A DNA stretch of 5,394 bases from JACZQZ01 sp046756945. GTDB taxonomy: Bacteria; Pseudomonadota; Alphaproteobacteria; Rhodospirillales; 2-02-FULL-58-16. Shown in pieces: positions 1-5,391 of the stretch. The number at the start of each line of letters is the position of its first letter. The first letter of the stretch is position 1. The position numbers and the translations under genes were made by a program. Below the pieces are notes generated by a model that did no database searches, was not told the origin of the DNA, and was given only the letters and a program-made list of their open reading frames with translations. Location: assembly GCA_046756945.1 (NCBI GenBank), contig JBHHXI010000166.1, positions 1 through 5,394 of the forward strand, given 5' to 3'.

Positions 1-1640
1 TCTCGCCCGCACTCATCCGCAGGATCGCCGGCATGTTCGCCGACGCCACCCGCAAGCGCCTGGCCCGCGCCAAGGGCACACAGAAGGGCGGCTACGGCGG
101 CGTCATCATCATGTGGGGCATCGGCTACAACCAGCATATCCACGGCCAGCACAACGTCATCTCGATCATCAATCTGCTGACCCTGACCGGCAATCTGGCC
201 AAGCCCGGCTGCGGCCCCTTCTCCATGACCGGCCAGCCCAACGCCATGGGCGAGCGGTTCACCGGCGGGCTCACCGGGCGGCTGCCCTTCAACATGCCGC
301 TGAAGAACGCGGCGCACCGCCGGAAAATGGCCAAGTCCTGGCGCGTCCCGGAGAAGAACCTGATCAGCGCCATGAACTCCAAGAACCCGGGCTATGCGGT
401 GGGCATGATGGAGCGCGCGCTCAAGGGCGAGGTCAAGGCGTTCTTCTTCGTCTACGCCACCCATATCGACCTGCCCGACCAGTACAACCTGGTGCGCCCG
501 GCGATCAGCAAGACCTTCAACGTGGTGCAGGAGATCTACCGCCACGCGCCCAACAATCTGTACGCGGACGTGATCTTCCCGGCCGCGACGTGGGGCGAGG
601 TCGCGGGCGTCTATATCAGCTCGGAGCGGCGCCTCAACATGTGCCAAAAGGCCGCCGAGCCGCCCAAGGGATGCCGTCCGGACATGGACATGGTCATCGA
701 CAAGGCGAAGGGGATCGGCACGCTTTTGGGACTCGATATGGAGAGCGTCCTGCCCTACAAGCGCAAGGCGGACGGCTTCTACGATGCCGAGGAAATCTTC
801 CGCGATATCGTCAAGGCGTCCGTCGGCACGGACACGGACCTGACCGGCATCCTGGAAGTGGAGAAACTGGACAAGAAATCGCCCTACGAACAGCTTGTGG
901 AACTGCGCGGCATCCAGTGGCCGGCGCCGACCTATCAGATCGCCCAGAACGGCGGCACCAAGCGCCGCTACATGCTGCAGGAGGGTCCCGCCTGGAAGAA
1001 CCGCCCCTATGGCTACTTCCGCACCAAGGACGGCAAGGTGCATATGAAATTCGTCGGCCAGGACTATGCCGGGCGGGAGAAATGGACCAGGAAGCTGATG
1101 CGGTTCGGCAAGAAGAAAAACTATTACACCATCGACCACATGGACCTCATGAAGGCGGCGCGCGACAAGGGCCTGACGCCCGACATGCCGGATGAAGGAC
1201 ATCGCGGCAAGCGCTGGCAGGATGTGCCCAAGGACAAGTTCCCCTATTGGTTCGGACTGGGCGTGGTGTACGAGCACTTCCACACGGCGAAGTCCAACCG
1301 CAGCCCCACCACGCGCCGGCTGGTCCCGGAAATGTACGTCGAGATGCATGCCGACGACGCCAAGGATCTCGGCATCAAGGACGGCGACAAGGTGCGCGTG
1401 GTGACGCGGCGCGGCTCCCTCGAAGCGCGTGCCCAGGTCGGCACCAACTCCCTGGTGAAGCCGGCGCGCAACAACGTGCCGCGCGGCTACATGTTCGGGC
1501 CGTGGAACCTCTCGGTGGCCGACAGCGCCGATCCGAAGAAAAACAAATGGCTGGCCAACGCCACCACCAGCCGGGTCTGGGATCCCGTCTCCGGACAGGT
1601 GGACTTCAAGAAAAGCGCCTGCCGGATCGAGAAGATATAG
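1..1640 (+). CDS. napA: NapA-like periplasmic molybdopterin oxidoreductase (nitrate reductase type), C-terminal part, 5' truncated
   Basis: This is the catalytic subunit of a periplasmic nitrate-reductase-type enzyme of the Mo-bisMGD (DMSO reductase) superfamily. Reading frame 3 is open from the first complete codon (base 3) and about 545 residues are visible. The ATG at base 33 is almost certainly internal, because the codons before it match the NapA helix preceding the 'MGFNQH' region. Family signatures are WGIGYNQH (bases 114-137), KPGCGPFSMTGQPNAMG (201-251), the AATWGE...SERR segment (582-632), the C-terminal cofactor-binding domain with EHFHT and the DGDKVRVVTRRG stretch (about 1251-1440), and the terminal VDFKKSACRIEKI (from 1599), which parallels E. 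coli NapA TDFKKCAVKLEKV. The N-terminal 4Fe-4S motif and the Mo-ligating Cys lie upstream and cannot be checked. From GYNQH to the end it is roughly 50 residues longer than E. coli NapA. The following napG/napH/napF genes support the nap assignment. The substrate is inferred to be nitrate; another oxyanion is possible. Confidence 0.9.
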   Translation, partial: SPALIRRIAGMFADATRKRLARAKGTQKGGYGGVIIMWGIGYNQHIHGQHNVISIINLLTLTGNLAKPGCGPFSMTGQPNAMGERFTGGLTGRLPFNMPLKNAAHRRKMAKSWRVPEKNLISAMNSKNPGYAVGMMERALKGEVKAFFFVYATHIDLPDQYNLVRPAISKTFNVVQEIYRHAPNNLYADVIFPAATWGEVAGVYISSERRLNMCQKAAEPPKGCRPDMDMVIDKAKGIGTLLGLDMESVLPYKRKADGFYDAEEIFRDIVKASVGTDTDLTGILEVEKLDKKSPYEQLVELRGIQWPAPTYQIAQNGGTKRRYMLQEGPAWKNRPYGYFRTKDGKVHMKFVGQDYAGREKWTRKLMRFGKKKNYYTIDHMDLMKAARDKGLTPDMPDEGHRGKRWQDVPKDKFPYWFGLGVVYEHFHTAKSNRSPTTRRLVPEMYVEMHADDAKDLGIKDGDKVRVVTRRGSLEARAQVGTNSLVKPARNNVPRGYMFGPWNLSVADSADPKKNKWLANATTSRVWDPVSGQVDFKKSACRIEKI

Positions 1641-1654
1641 GTGTACATCACGCA

Positions 1655-1676
1655 CGGGCGGGGCCTGTCCCGCCCG
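1655..1676 (+). promoter_or_regulatory. Strong GC-only hairpin between napA and napG
   Basis: CGGGCGGG (1655-1662) is perfectly complementary to CCCGCCCG (1669-1676). A further G-U pair (1663/1668) leaves a tetraloop, CCTG. The stem-loop starts 14 bases after the napA stop codon and ends 24 bases before the preferred napG start. No T-run follows, so it does not look like a classical intrinsic terminator. In an operon, such a stem can protect the 3' end of the upstream message or partly attenuate transcription, giving more catalytic subunit than accessory proteins. The pairing is seen directly; the function is inferred. Confidence 0.5.
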
Positions 1677-1700
1677 ATGCCCAAGGACCGATGTAGCCCC

Positions 1701-2273
1701 ATGGAACGCAGAAACTTTCTCATGGCACTGGCCGCGGGCGCCGTGGCGGCGCTGACGCCCGCGGCCGCCCGCCCGGCGCGCAACCGTCCCGGCCTGCGCT
1801 ACCTGCGCCCGCCAGGGGCGCTCCCGGAAGACGCGTTCCTGGGCCGCTGCATCAATTGCGGCCAGTGCGGCGAGATCTGCCCCAACCGCTGTATCAAGTA
1901 TTTCGGCCTGGAAAACGGCCTGGACTCAATCGACACGCCCTACCTCATCCCGCGTGAAAAGGGCTGCATCCTGTGCATGAAATGCGGCGACGTCTGCCCG
2001 ACCGGCGCCATCCAGCCGATCAAGCGCGAGTTGCAGGCCATCCTCGACGGGGTCAGGATGGGACACGCCCGGGTCGATGAAAGCCTGTGCCTGTCGTACC
2101 AGGGCAAGACCTGCGGCGTCTGCTACCGGGCCTGCCCGCTACCGGATGTCGCCATCACCGTCGGCAGGCTGGAGCAGCCCCATGTCACCGACAAATGCAT
2201 CGGGTGCGGCCTGTGCGAGCGCTCCTGCATCCAGATGCCCCAGGCGATCCGCGTTATCCCCAGCCATGGGTGA
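1701..2273 (+). CDS. napG: NapG-type Tat-exported ferredoxin with four [4Fe-4S] motifs (first copy)
   Basis: This is a periplasmic electron-transfer protein expected to pass electrons from NapH towards the NapA-like enzyme. The 190-residue protein begins with a twin-arginine signal, ERRNFLM at 2-8, followed by an Ala-rich hydrophobic stretch and a possible cleavage after AAA (21-23). LRPPGAL (35-41) and the following FxxxCxxCGQC match E. coli NapG closely. Four cluster motifs follow: C50/53/56/60, C89/92/95/99, C130/138/141/145 and C166/169/172/176. An extra Cys is present at 64. The last motif lacks the usual Pro after its fourth Cys. The ATG at 1701 is preferred because it puts RR at residues 3-4 and follows an AAGGA (1683-1687), although the spacing of 13 is long. 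In-frame GTG at 1641 and ATG at 1677 would add 20 or 8 residues, and the GTG version would run through the hairpin. It is a clear paralogue of the gene at 3302. Confidence 0.88.
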   Translation: MERRNFLMALAAGAVAALTPAAARPARNRPGLRYLRPPGALPEDAFLGRCINCGQCGEICPNRCIKYFGLENGLDSIDTPYLIPREKGCILCMKCGDVCPTGAIQPIKRELQAILDGVRMGHARVDESLCLSYQGKTCGVCYRACPLPDVAITVGRLEQPHVTDKCIGCGLCERSCIQMPQAIRVIPSHG

Positions 2274-2294
2274 GCGCCCGGGCGGCGGAAGCAC

Positions 2295-3302
2295 ATGAGC
2301 GCGCAGCACGACAAACCGTTTTTCCTCTGGCGTCACTTGAACAAGCTGCGCTGGGTCACGCTGAGCCTCGTCTTCGCGATGATCGTGGTGCTGCCGTTCG
2401 TGCATGTCTATCAGACCTTTGTCGCCGCTCACGCCTATGACCTGCTGGCGCCGTCGGAACAACGGCTCTACGACGTCATGGAGGCGCTCACCTCGCCCTT
2501 CACCGACGATCCGGCCGAGGACCTGGACGCGGTCAAGGGCAACACCTGGTCGGGAACCTTCTGGGGCCTGAAGCTGTCGGATCCGCTGGCCGCGCTGGGC
2601 CAGATGGCGGCGGGGCTGACGTTTTATTGGCCGTTCGTGCTCACCGCGCTCATTCCCGTCGCCATCACCGCGGCCTTCGGGCGCATTTTCTGCGGTTGGC
2701 TGTGCCCGGCGAACTTTCTCTATGAACTCAATAACAATCTTGCCTCCTGGCTGGGCTGGGCCGGCCTGAAACTCGGCAACCGCCACTTCGACCGGCGCAT
2801 CAAATACGTGGTGTTGGGGGCCGGGTTGATCCTGTCGGCGGTGACCGGTTCGGTACTGGTTGCGGCGGTTTATCCACCCGCCATCGTCGGCCGCGAATCG
2901 TACTATGTGATCGCGCTCGGCGGCTTCGGCGCCGGCACGGTGTTCTTCCTGGGAACCCTGCTCTTCGATCTGCTGGTGGCGCGCCGCGGCTTCTGCCGCT
3001 ACCTGTGCCCGGGCGGCGCGCTCTATTCCCTGCTCGGCCGCTACCGGCTGGTGCGCATCCGCCGGATCGTGGAGAACTGCAACGACTGCGCCAAGTGCAA
3101 CGCGATCTGCGAATTCGGCCTTGATCCCCTGCGCGACGGCTTCGGGCAGGAATGCACCAACTGCGCGGCCTGTATCGCGATCTGCCCGACCGATGCCCTG
3201 ACCTTCGTCGTCCGGCCGACCGACGTTCCGGCGCAGGGACCGGGACATCTGGGCCGGCAGTATTGTGCCCCGCCGGAGCCCAGGCGCAAGGAGGCGGCCT
3301 GA
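2295..3302 (+). CDS. napH: NapH-type membrane quinol-oxidising polyferredoxin
   Basis: This inner-membrane protein is expected to take electrons from quinol and pass them to NapG. Four hydrophobic segments are visible at about residues 19-43, 108-128, 170-193 and 204-228. Two CxxxCP motifs, FCGWLCPAN (C133/C137) and FCRYLCPGGALY (C234/C238), follow helices 2 and 4 on the predicted cytoplasmic side, as in E. coli NapH. A C-terminal dicluster ferredoxin carries C262/265/268/272 and C287/290/293/297. The first of these ends in C-E instead of C-P. At 335 residues it is longer than E. coli NapH (about 287), mainly through extra sequence in the periplasmic loop between helices 1 and 2 (about residues 41-82). 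The SDPLAALGQMAAG segment before helix 2 is NapH-like. It starts 21 bases after the napG stop, with only a weak ribosome-binding site, and overlaps the next gene by one base, indicating one operon. NosR and CcoG share the CxxxCP fold, but size and context favour NapH. Confidence 0.88.
   Translation: MSAQHDKPFFLWRHLNKLRWVTLSLVFAMIVVLPFVHVYQTFVAAHAYDLLAPSEQRLYDVMEALTSPFTDDPAEDLDAVKGNTWSGTFWGLKLSDPLAALGQMAAGLTFYWPFVLTALIPVAITAAFGRIFCGWLCPANFLYELNNNLASWLGWAGLKLGNRHFDRRIKYVVLGAGLILSAVTGSVLVAAVYPPAIVGRESYYVIALGGFGAGTVFFLGTLLFDLLVARRGFCRYLCPGGALYSLLGRYRLVRIRRIVENCNDCAKCNAICEFGLDPLRDGFGQECTNCAACIAICPTDALTFVVRPTDVPAQGPGHLGRQYCAPPEPRRKEAA
3288..3294 (+). promoter_or_regulatory. Strong ribosome-binding site for the second napG
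   Basis: AAGGAGG lies seven bases before the ATG at 3302 and inside the 3' end of napH. It fixes this start over the longer open frame that begins at 3152 inside napH, and it predicts good translation of the second NapG. Confidence 0.8.
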
Positions 3303-3910
3303 TGAAACGCCGGGGGTTCCTGCGGGACCTTGCCGCGGGCGCCGCGATCGTCGCCGCCGGCGCTATCCCCTATGGTGTTTCGTCCCTGATGACGCCGGGG
3401 CGCGCGGCGCCCGGGCGCAACCGCCTGCGCCCGCCCGGCGCGCTCAAGGACGATGCGGCGTTCGTGGCGGCGTGTATCGGTTGCGGCCTGTGCGGCGAGG
3501 TATGTCCGCCCCGTTGCATCCGATTCCACGCCCGCGACGGCGGCGGCGAGGTCAATACGCCGTATGTCGATGCCGAGGAAAGGGGCTGCATCCTGTGCAA
3601 CAAATGCATGGATGTCTGCCCCACCGGGGCGCTCACCGTTACGCCCCTGGACAGAATCGACATGGGCGTTGCCGAGATCGATCGTACGGCCTGTTACCCC
3701 TGGGTGGATCGCGGCGTGTGCGGCGCCTGCGTCAGCATCTGTCCCCTGGGCGGGAAAGCCATCGGCTTCAAGATGTGGAATCAGTACCGGCCCGCGATCA
3801 GGCAGGGCTGCGTCGGATGCGGGCTGTGCGTGGAGGTCTGCCCACACCCGAGCAAGCCGATCTGGATCGTCGACCGTACACGGGAAACGGTCGCGCAACC
3901 GAGGGCCTGA
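3302..3910 (+). CDS. napG: NapG-type Tat-exported ferredoxin with four [4Fe-4S] motifs (second copy)
   Basis: This is a second periplasmic NapG-type electron carrier, 202 residues long. The start is set by AAGGAGG seven bases upstream and by the TGATG overlap with napH. A twin-arginine signal, KRRGFLRDL (2-10), leads into a hydrophobic segment (about 11-30) without an obvious cleavage site, so it may stay as a membrane anchor. LRPPGAL (42-48) and the cluster motifs C58/61/64/68, C96/99/102/106, C131/140/143/147 and C170/173/176/180 follow the NapG plan. An extra Cys occurs at 72, matching C64 of the first copy. It shares the block GCILC-KC-DVCPTGA with the first copy, including 17 identical bases (1961-1977 and 3583-3599). 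The third motif has eight residues between its first two Cys instead of seven. The paralogy is clear. Whether the two copies act in series, in parallel, or with different partners cannot be told from sequence alone. MauM-type ferredoxins are related, but no methylamine dehydrogenase genes are seen. Confidence 0.85.
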   Translation: MKRRGFLRDLAAGAAIVAAGAIPYGVSSLMTPGRAAPGRNRLRPPGALKDDAAFVAACIGCGLCGEVCPPRCIRFHARDGGGEVNTPYVDAEERGCILCNKCMDVCPTGALTVTPLDRIDMGVAEIDRTACYPWVDRGVCGACVSICPLGGKAIGFKMWNQYRPAIRQGCVGCGLCVEVCPHPSKPIWIVDRTRETVAQPRA

Positions 3911-3913
3911 GCG

Positions 3914-4537
3914 ATGCCGAGGACCGTGTTCACCATCCCGCTGGCGCTTTTGACGACGGCCCTGTGGCTGTTGCCCGTGGATTTCGCGGCGGCCCACCAT
4001 GTGCTGGGGCGGCCCGGCTACAGCCTGAACGAGGACTCCAACACGCCGCCCAGCGTCCAGGGAGAGACCCGGATCGGCGACTATATCGTGACCTACATGG
4101 TCTTCCCCGCCTTCCCGCGGCCGGGAGAGCCGGGAAGGATCAACCTCTACGCCACACGCGTCGATGACGGAACGCCCTTCCAGGGCAAGGTCGCCTTCAC
4201 GGCGCGCGGCGATTCCTGGCTTTCGTCGCTGGGCATCGGCGCCGACGCCGCGACCCTCGGCCTTCAGCCGCCGGACGACAATGTCTTCCGCCAGAGATAT
4301 CTGTTCAACCGGGCGGGGGACTACATCATCACCGCCGAGTTCCAGGCGGGCGGCCAGCCCCACGTCGTCGAGTTCCCGCTGCGTATCGGCGGCCCACCCC
4401 TTATCGGCCCCATCGGCATCGCCGTGGGCGTGGCGCTGATCGCGCTGGTGACGGTCAGCCTGATCCAGCGCCGGCGCTCGATGACCGGCAAGATCCGCAG
4501 CGCCCATGCGGGAAAGAAAAAGACGCCGGGATCATGA
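3914..4537 (+). CDS. Exported, C-terminally anchored protein of unknown function, FixH/YtkA-like
   Basis: The gene encodes 207 residues, begins three bases after the second napG stop, and has GAGG (3901-3904) as a plausible ribosome-binding site. Residues 1-27 form a Sec-type signal peptide ending in AAA, so the predicted mature protein starts His-His (28-29), followed by LGRPGYSLNEDSNTPPS. Residues about 50-158 alternate hydrophobic and polar residues in short strands, with Y-I-V-T-Y and a late AGDYIITAEF, suggesting an Ig-like beta-sandwich of the FixH or YtkA kind. A transmembrane helix (about 162-184) precedes a basic cytoplasmic tail, RRRSM...KKK. It contains no cysteine, so it carries no Fe-S cluster and no covalent heme. 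It sits between two ferredoxin genes with almost no gap, so it is probably made with the nap proteins. I do not recognise a named nap gene. Family membership is a guess from architecture, and a metal-binding or assembly role is only inference. Confidence 0.75.
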   Translation: MPRTVFTIPLALLTTALWLLPVDFAAAHHVLGRPGYSLNEDSNTPPSVQGETRIGDYIVTYMVFPAFPRPGEPGRINLYATRVDDGTPFQGKVAFTARGDSWLSSLGIGADAATLGLQPPDDNVFRQRYLFNRAGDYIITAEFQAGGQPHVVEFPLRIGGPPLIGPIGIAVGVALIALVTVSLIQRRRSMTGKIRSAHAGKKKTPGS

Positions 4538-4544
4538 GGCCATG

Positions 4545-5144
4545 ATGAAACGCCGGGACTTCTTCAAGGCGGGAGCGCGGAAAGCGGCGCAGATCACGTC
4601 CCGGCTGGTCGTCGAGAAGATCGCCTGGCAGGCCGACGGCTGGATTCGTCCGCCCTTCGCCGCCGACGAGCTGGACTTCCTGCTGCGCTGCACCCGGTGC
4701 GACAAGTGTATCGAGGCCTGCCCCCACGGCGTGCTGTTCGGGCTGCCGGCGCGCCTGGGGGCCCGGGTGGCGGACACCCCGGCCATGGACCTGCTCAACC
4801 GGGGGTGCCGCATGTGCGGCGACTGGCCCTGCGTGACGGCCTGTGAGCCGGACGCCCTGATGCTTCCGGAGCACGGCGAGGGAACGCCGCCCGCGCCGCC
4901 CAGGGTGGCCGGCGTGCGGATCGACCGCAACACGTGCCTGCCGTATTCGGGCCCGGAATGCGGCGCCTGCGCACATTCGTGCCCGGTGCCCGGGGCCCTC
5001 GCATGGGAGGACGGTCTCAGGCCCGTCATCAACGAACAGATTTGCACGGGATGCGCCCTGTGCCGGGAAGCCTGCATCATGGACCCCAAGGCGATCGAGG
5101 TTGCCGCCTTCATCGCCGAGGGGGAGACGGCGGAGGCCACCTGA
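4545..5144 (+). CDS. napF: NapF-type soluble ferredoxin with four [4Fe-4S] motifs
   Basis: The 199-residue protein resembles NapF, a cytoplasmic ferredoxin that binds NapA and helps its Fe-S or cofactor maturation. IRPPF--DE--FL-RCTRCDKCIEAC (34-59) lines up with E. coli NapF IRPPW--DE--FL-HCTRCDACINAC. Cluster motifs are C49/52/55/59, C88/91/96/100, C131/139/142/146 and C167/170/173/177. The second motif (CRMCGDWPCVTAC) has the CxxCx4C spacing of E. coli NapG rather than of E. coli NapF. The start KRRDFFKAG looks like a Tat signal, but no hydrophobic stretch follows, so export is doubtful. ATG 4545 is chosen because GAGG lies at 4536-4539 and because TGATGAAACGCCGGG (4543-4557) is identical to the start of the second napG (3300-3314). 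ATG 4542 and ATG 4506 are in-frame alternatives; the latter would overlap the preceding gene by 32 bases. It begins seven bases after the preceding stop and closes the operon. A third NapG-like protein is the alternative reading. Confidence 0.82.
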   Translation: MKRRDFFKAGARKAAQITSRLVVEKIAWQADGWIRPPFAADELDFLLRCTRCDKCIEACPHGVLFGLPARLGARVADTPAMDLLNRGCRMCGDWPCVTACEPDALMLPEHGEGTPPAPPRVAGVRIDRNTCLPYSGPECGACAHSCPVPGALAWEDGLRPVINEQICTGCALCREACIMDPKAIEVAAFIAEGETAEAT

Positions 5145-5179
5145 CGCCGGGGGCCTCGCGACGGCCGGAGGTCCGGCGT
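5144..5179 (+). terminator. Candidate end-of-operon hairpin after napF
   Basis: ACGCCGG (5144-5150) pairs with CCGGCGT (5173-5179). After a two-base bulge, GCCTC (5153-5157) pairs with GAGGT (5168-5172), including one G-U pair, and leaves a ten-base loop. The stem begins on the last base of the napF stop codon. A shorter alternative, GCCGG/CCGGC with an AGGT loop (5164-5177), competes with it. No T-run follows, so it is at best a non-canonical terminator or a 3' end protector. Confidence 0.4.
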
Positions 5180-5180
5180 A

Positions 5181-5200
5181 GCGGCCCCGTGCCCGGCCGC
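5181..5200 (+). other. Second short inverted repeat between napF and tRNA-Val
   Basis: GCGGCC (5181-5186) and GGCCGC (5195-5200) form a perfect six-base stem with an eight-base loop, right after the larger hairpin. In DNA this rich in G and C such repeats arise easily by chance, and no T-run follows. Apart from the two hairpins I see no open frame and no convincing promoter between napF and the tRNA. Confidence 0.25.
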
Positions 5201-5227
5201 CCCGTCGCCCGCCCGCCGGCCGCGTGA

Positions 5228-5302
5228 GGGCGCGTAGCTCAGCGGGAGAGCACGGCGTTGACATCGCAGGGGTCGCTGGTTCAATCTCAGCCGCGCCCAC
5301 CA
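5228..5302 (+). tRNA. tRNA-Val, anticodon GAC
   Basis: A complete cloverleaf can be folded. The acceptor stem GGGCGCG (5228-5234) pairs fully with CGCGCCC (5292-5298), followed by discriminator A and an encoded CCA (5300-5302). The D arm is GCTC/GAGC with loop AGCGGGA. The anticodon loop is TTGACAT with anticodon GAC (5260-5262), which reads GUC and GUU valine codons. The T arm has loop TTCAATC. The overall sequence resembles alphaproteobacterial tRNA-Val(GAC). Two positions are odd: the anticodon stem has a G-A mismatch at its second pair (5254/5268), and the last T-stem pair, normally the near-universal G53-C61, is G-T (5279/5287). It may still be functional, but decay or sequence error is possible. 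Confidence 0.9.
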
Positions 5303-5385
5303 TTTTCATCGGGGTATTTCCGTTTTAGAGGTGTGCTGGGCGGCCCGGAAAGGAACGCCCGCCGGAACGGCCCCGGCCCGCCACG

Positions 5386-5391
5386 TTGACA
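5386..5391 (+). promoter_or_regulatory. Possible -35 hexamer at the window edge
   Basis: TTGACA is a perfect sigma-70 -35 consensus, in a non-coding stretch after the tRNA. The matching -10 box would fall just beyond the window, so this is only a hint that another transcription unit starts downstream. The rest of 5303-5394 shows no gene that I can support; a TTTT directly after the tRNA CCA and another at 5323-5326 are the only T-runs. Confidence 0.25.

Noticed and set aside
33..35. ATG at base 33 as the true start of the NapA-like gene
   Set aside because: The frame is open to the window edge, and the upstream codons (ALIRRIAG) match NapA. The cofactor and Fe-S domains required for function are missing downstream of this ATG.
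113..1195. A 360-codon + strand open frame in another frame inside napA
   Set aside because: It is a high-GC shadow of napA, rich in Arg, Gln, Pro and Gly, with no family signature.
2139..3248. A 369-codon open frame on the minus strand opposite napG and napH
   Set aside because: Its composition is the Arg/Gly/Ala/Gln-rich type produced by the antisense of GC-rich genes, and it shows no domain. The + strand carries recognisable napG and napH.
3152..3301. A longer N-terminus for the second napG, starting inside napH
   Set aside because: It would add 50 residues overlapping the NapH ferredoxin domain. The AAGGAGG before ATG 3302 and the twin-arginine start at that ATG decide against it.
3041..4507. 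A 488-codon open frame on the minus strand opposite napH, the second napG and the FixH-like gene
   Set aside because: Low-complexity, Arg/Asp/Gly-rich translation without motifs. The + strand genes have clear signal peptides, cysteine motifs and ribosome-binding sites.
5258..5263. TTGACA as a promoter -35 box
   Set aside because: It is the anticodon loop of tRNA-Val(GAC), and no convincing -10 box follows at the right distance.
4455..5309. A 284-codon minus-strand open frame covering napF and the tRNA
   Set aside because: It would start inside the complement of the tRNA 3' region and has no recognisable domain. napF and the tRNA explain the sequence.
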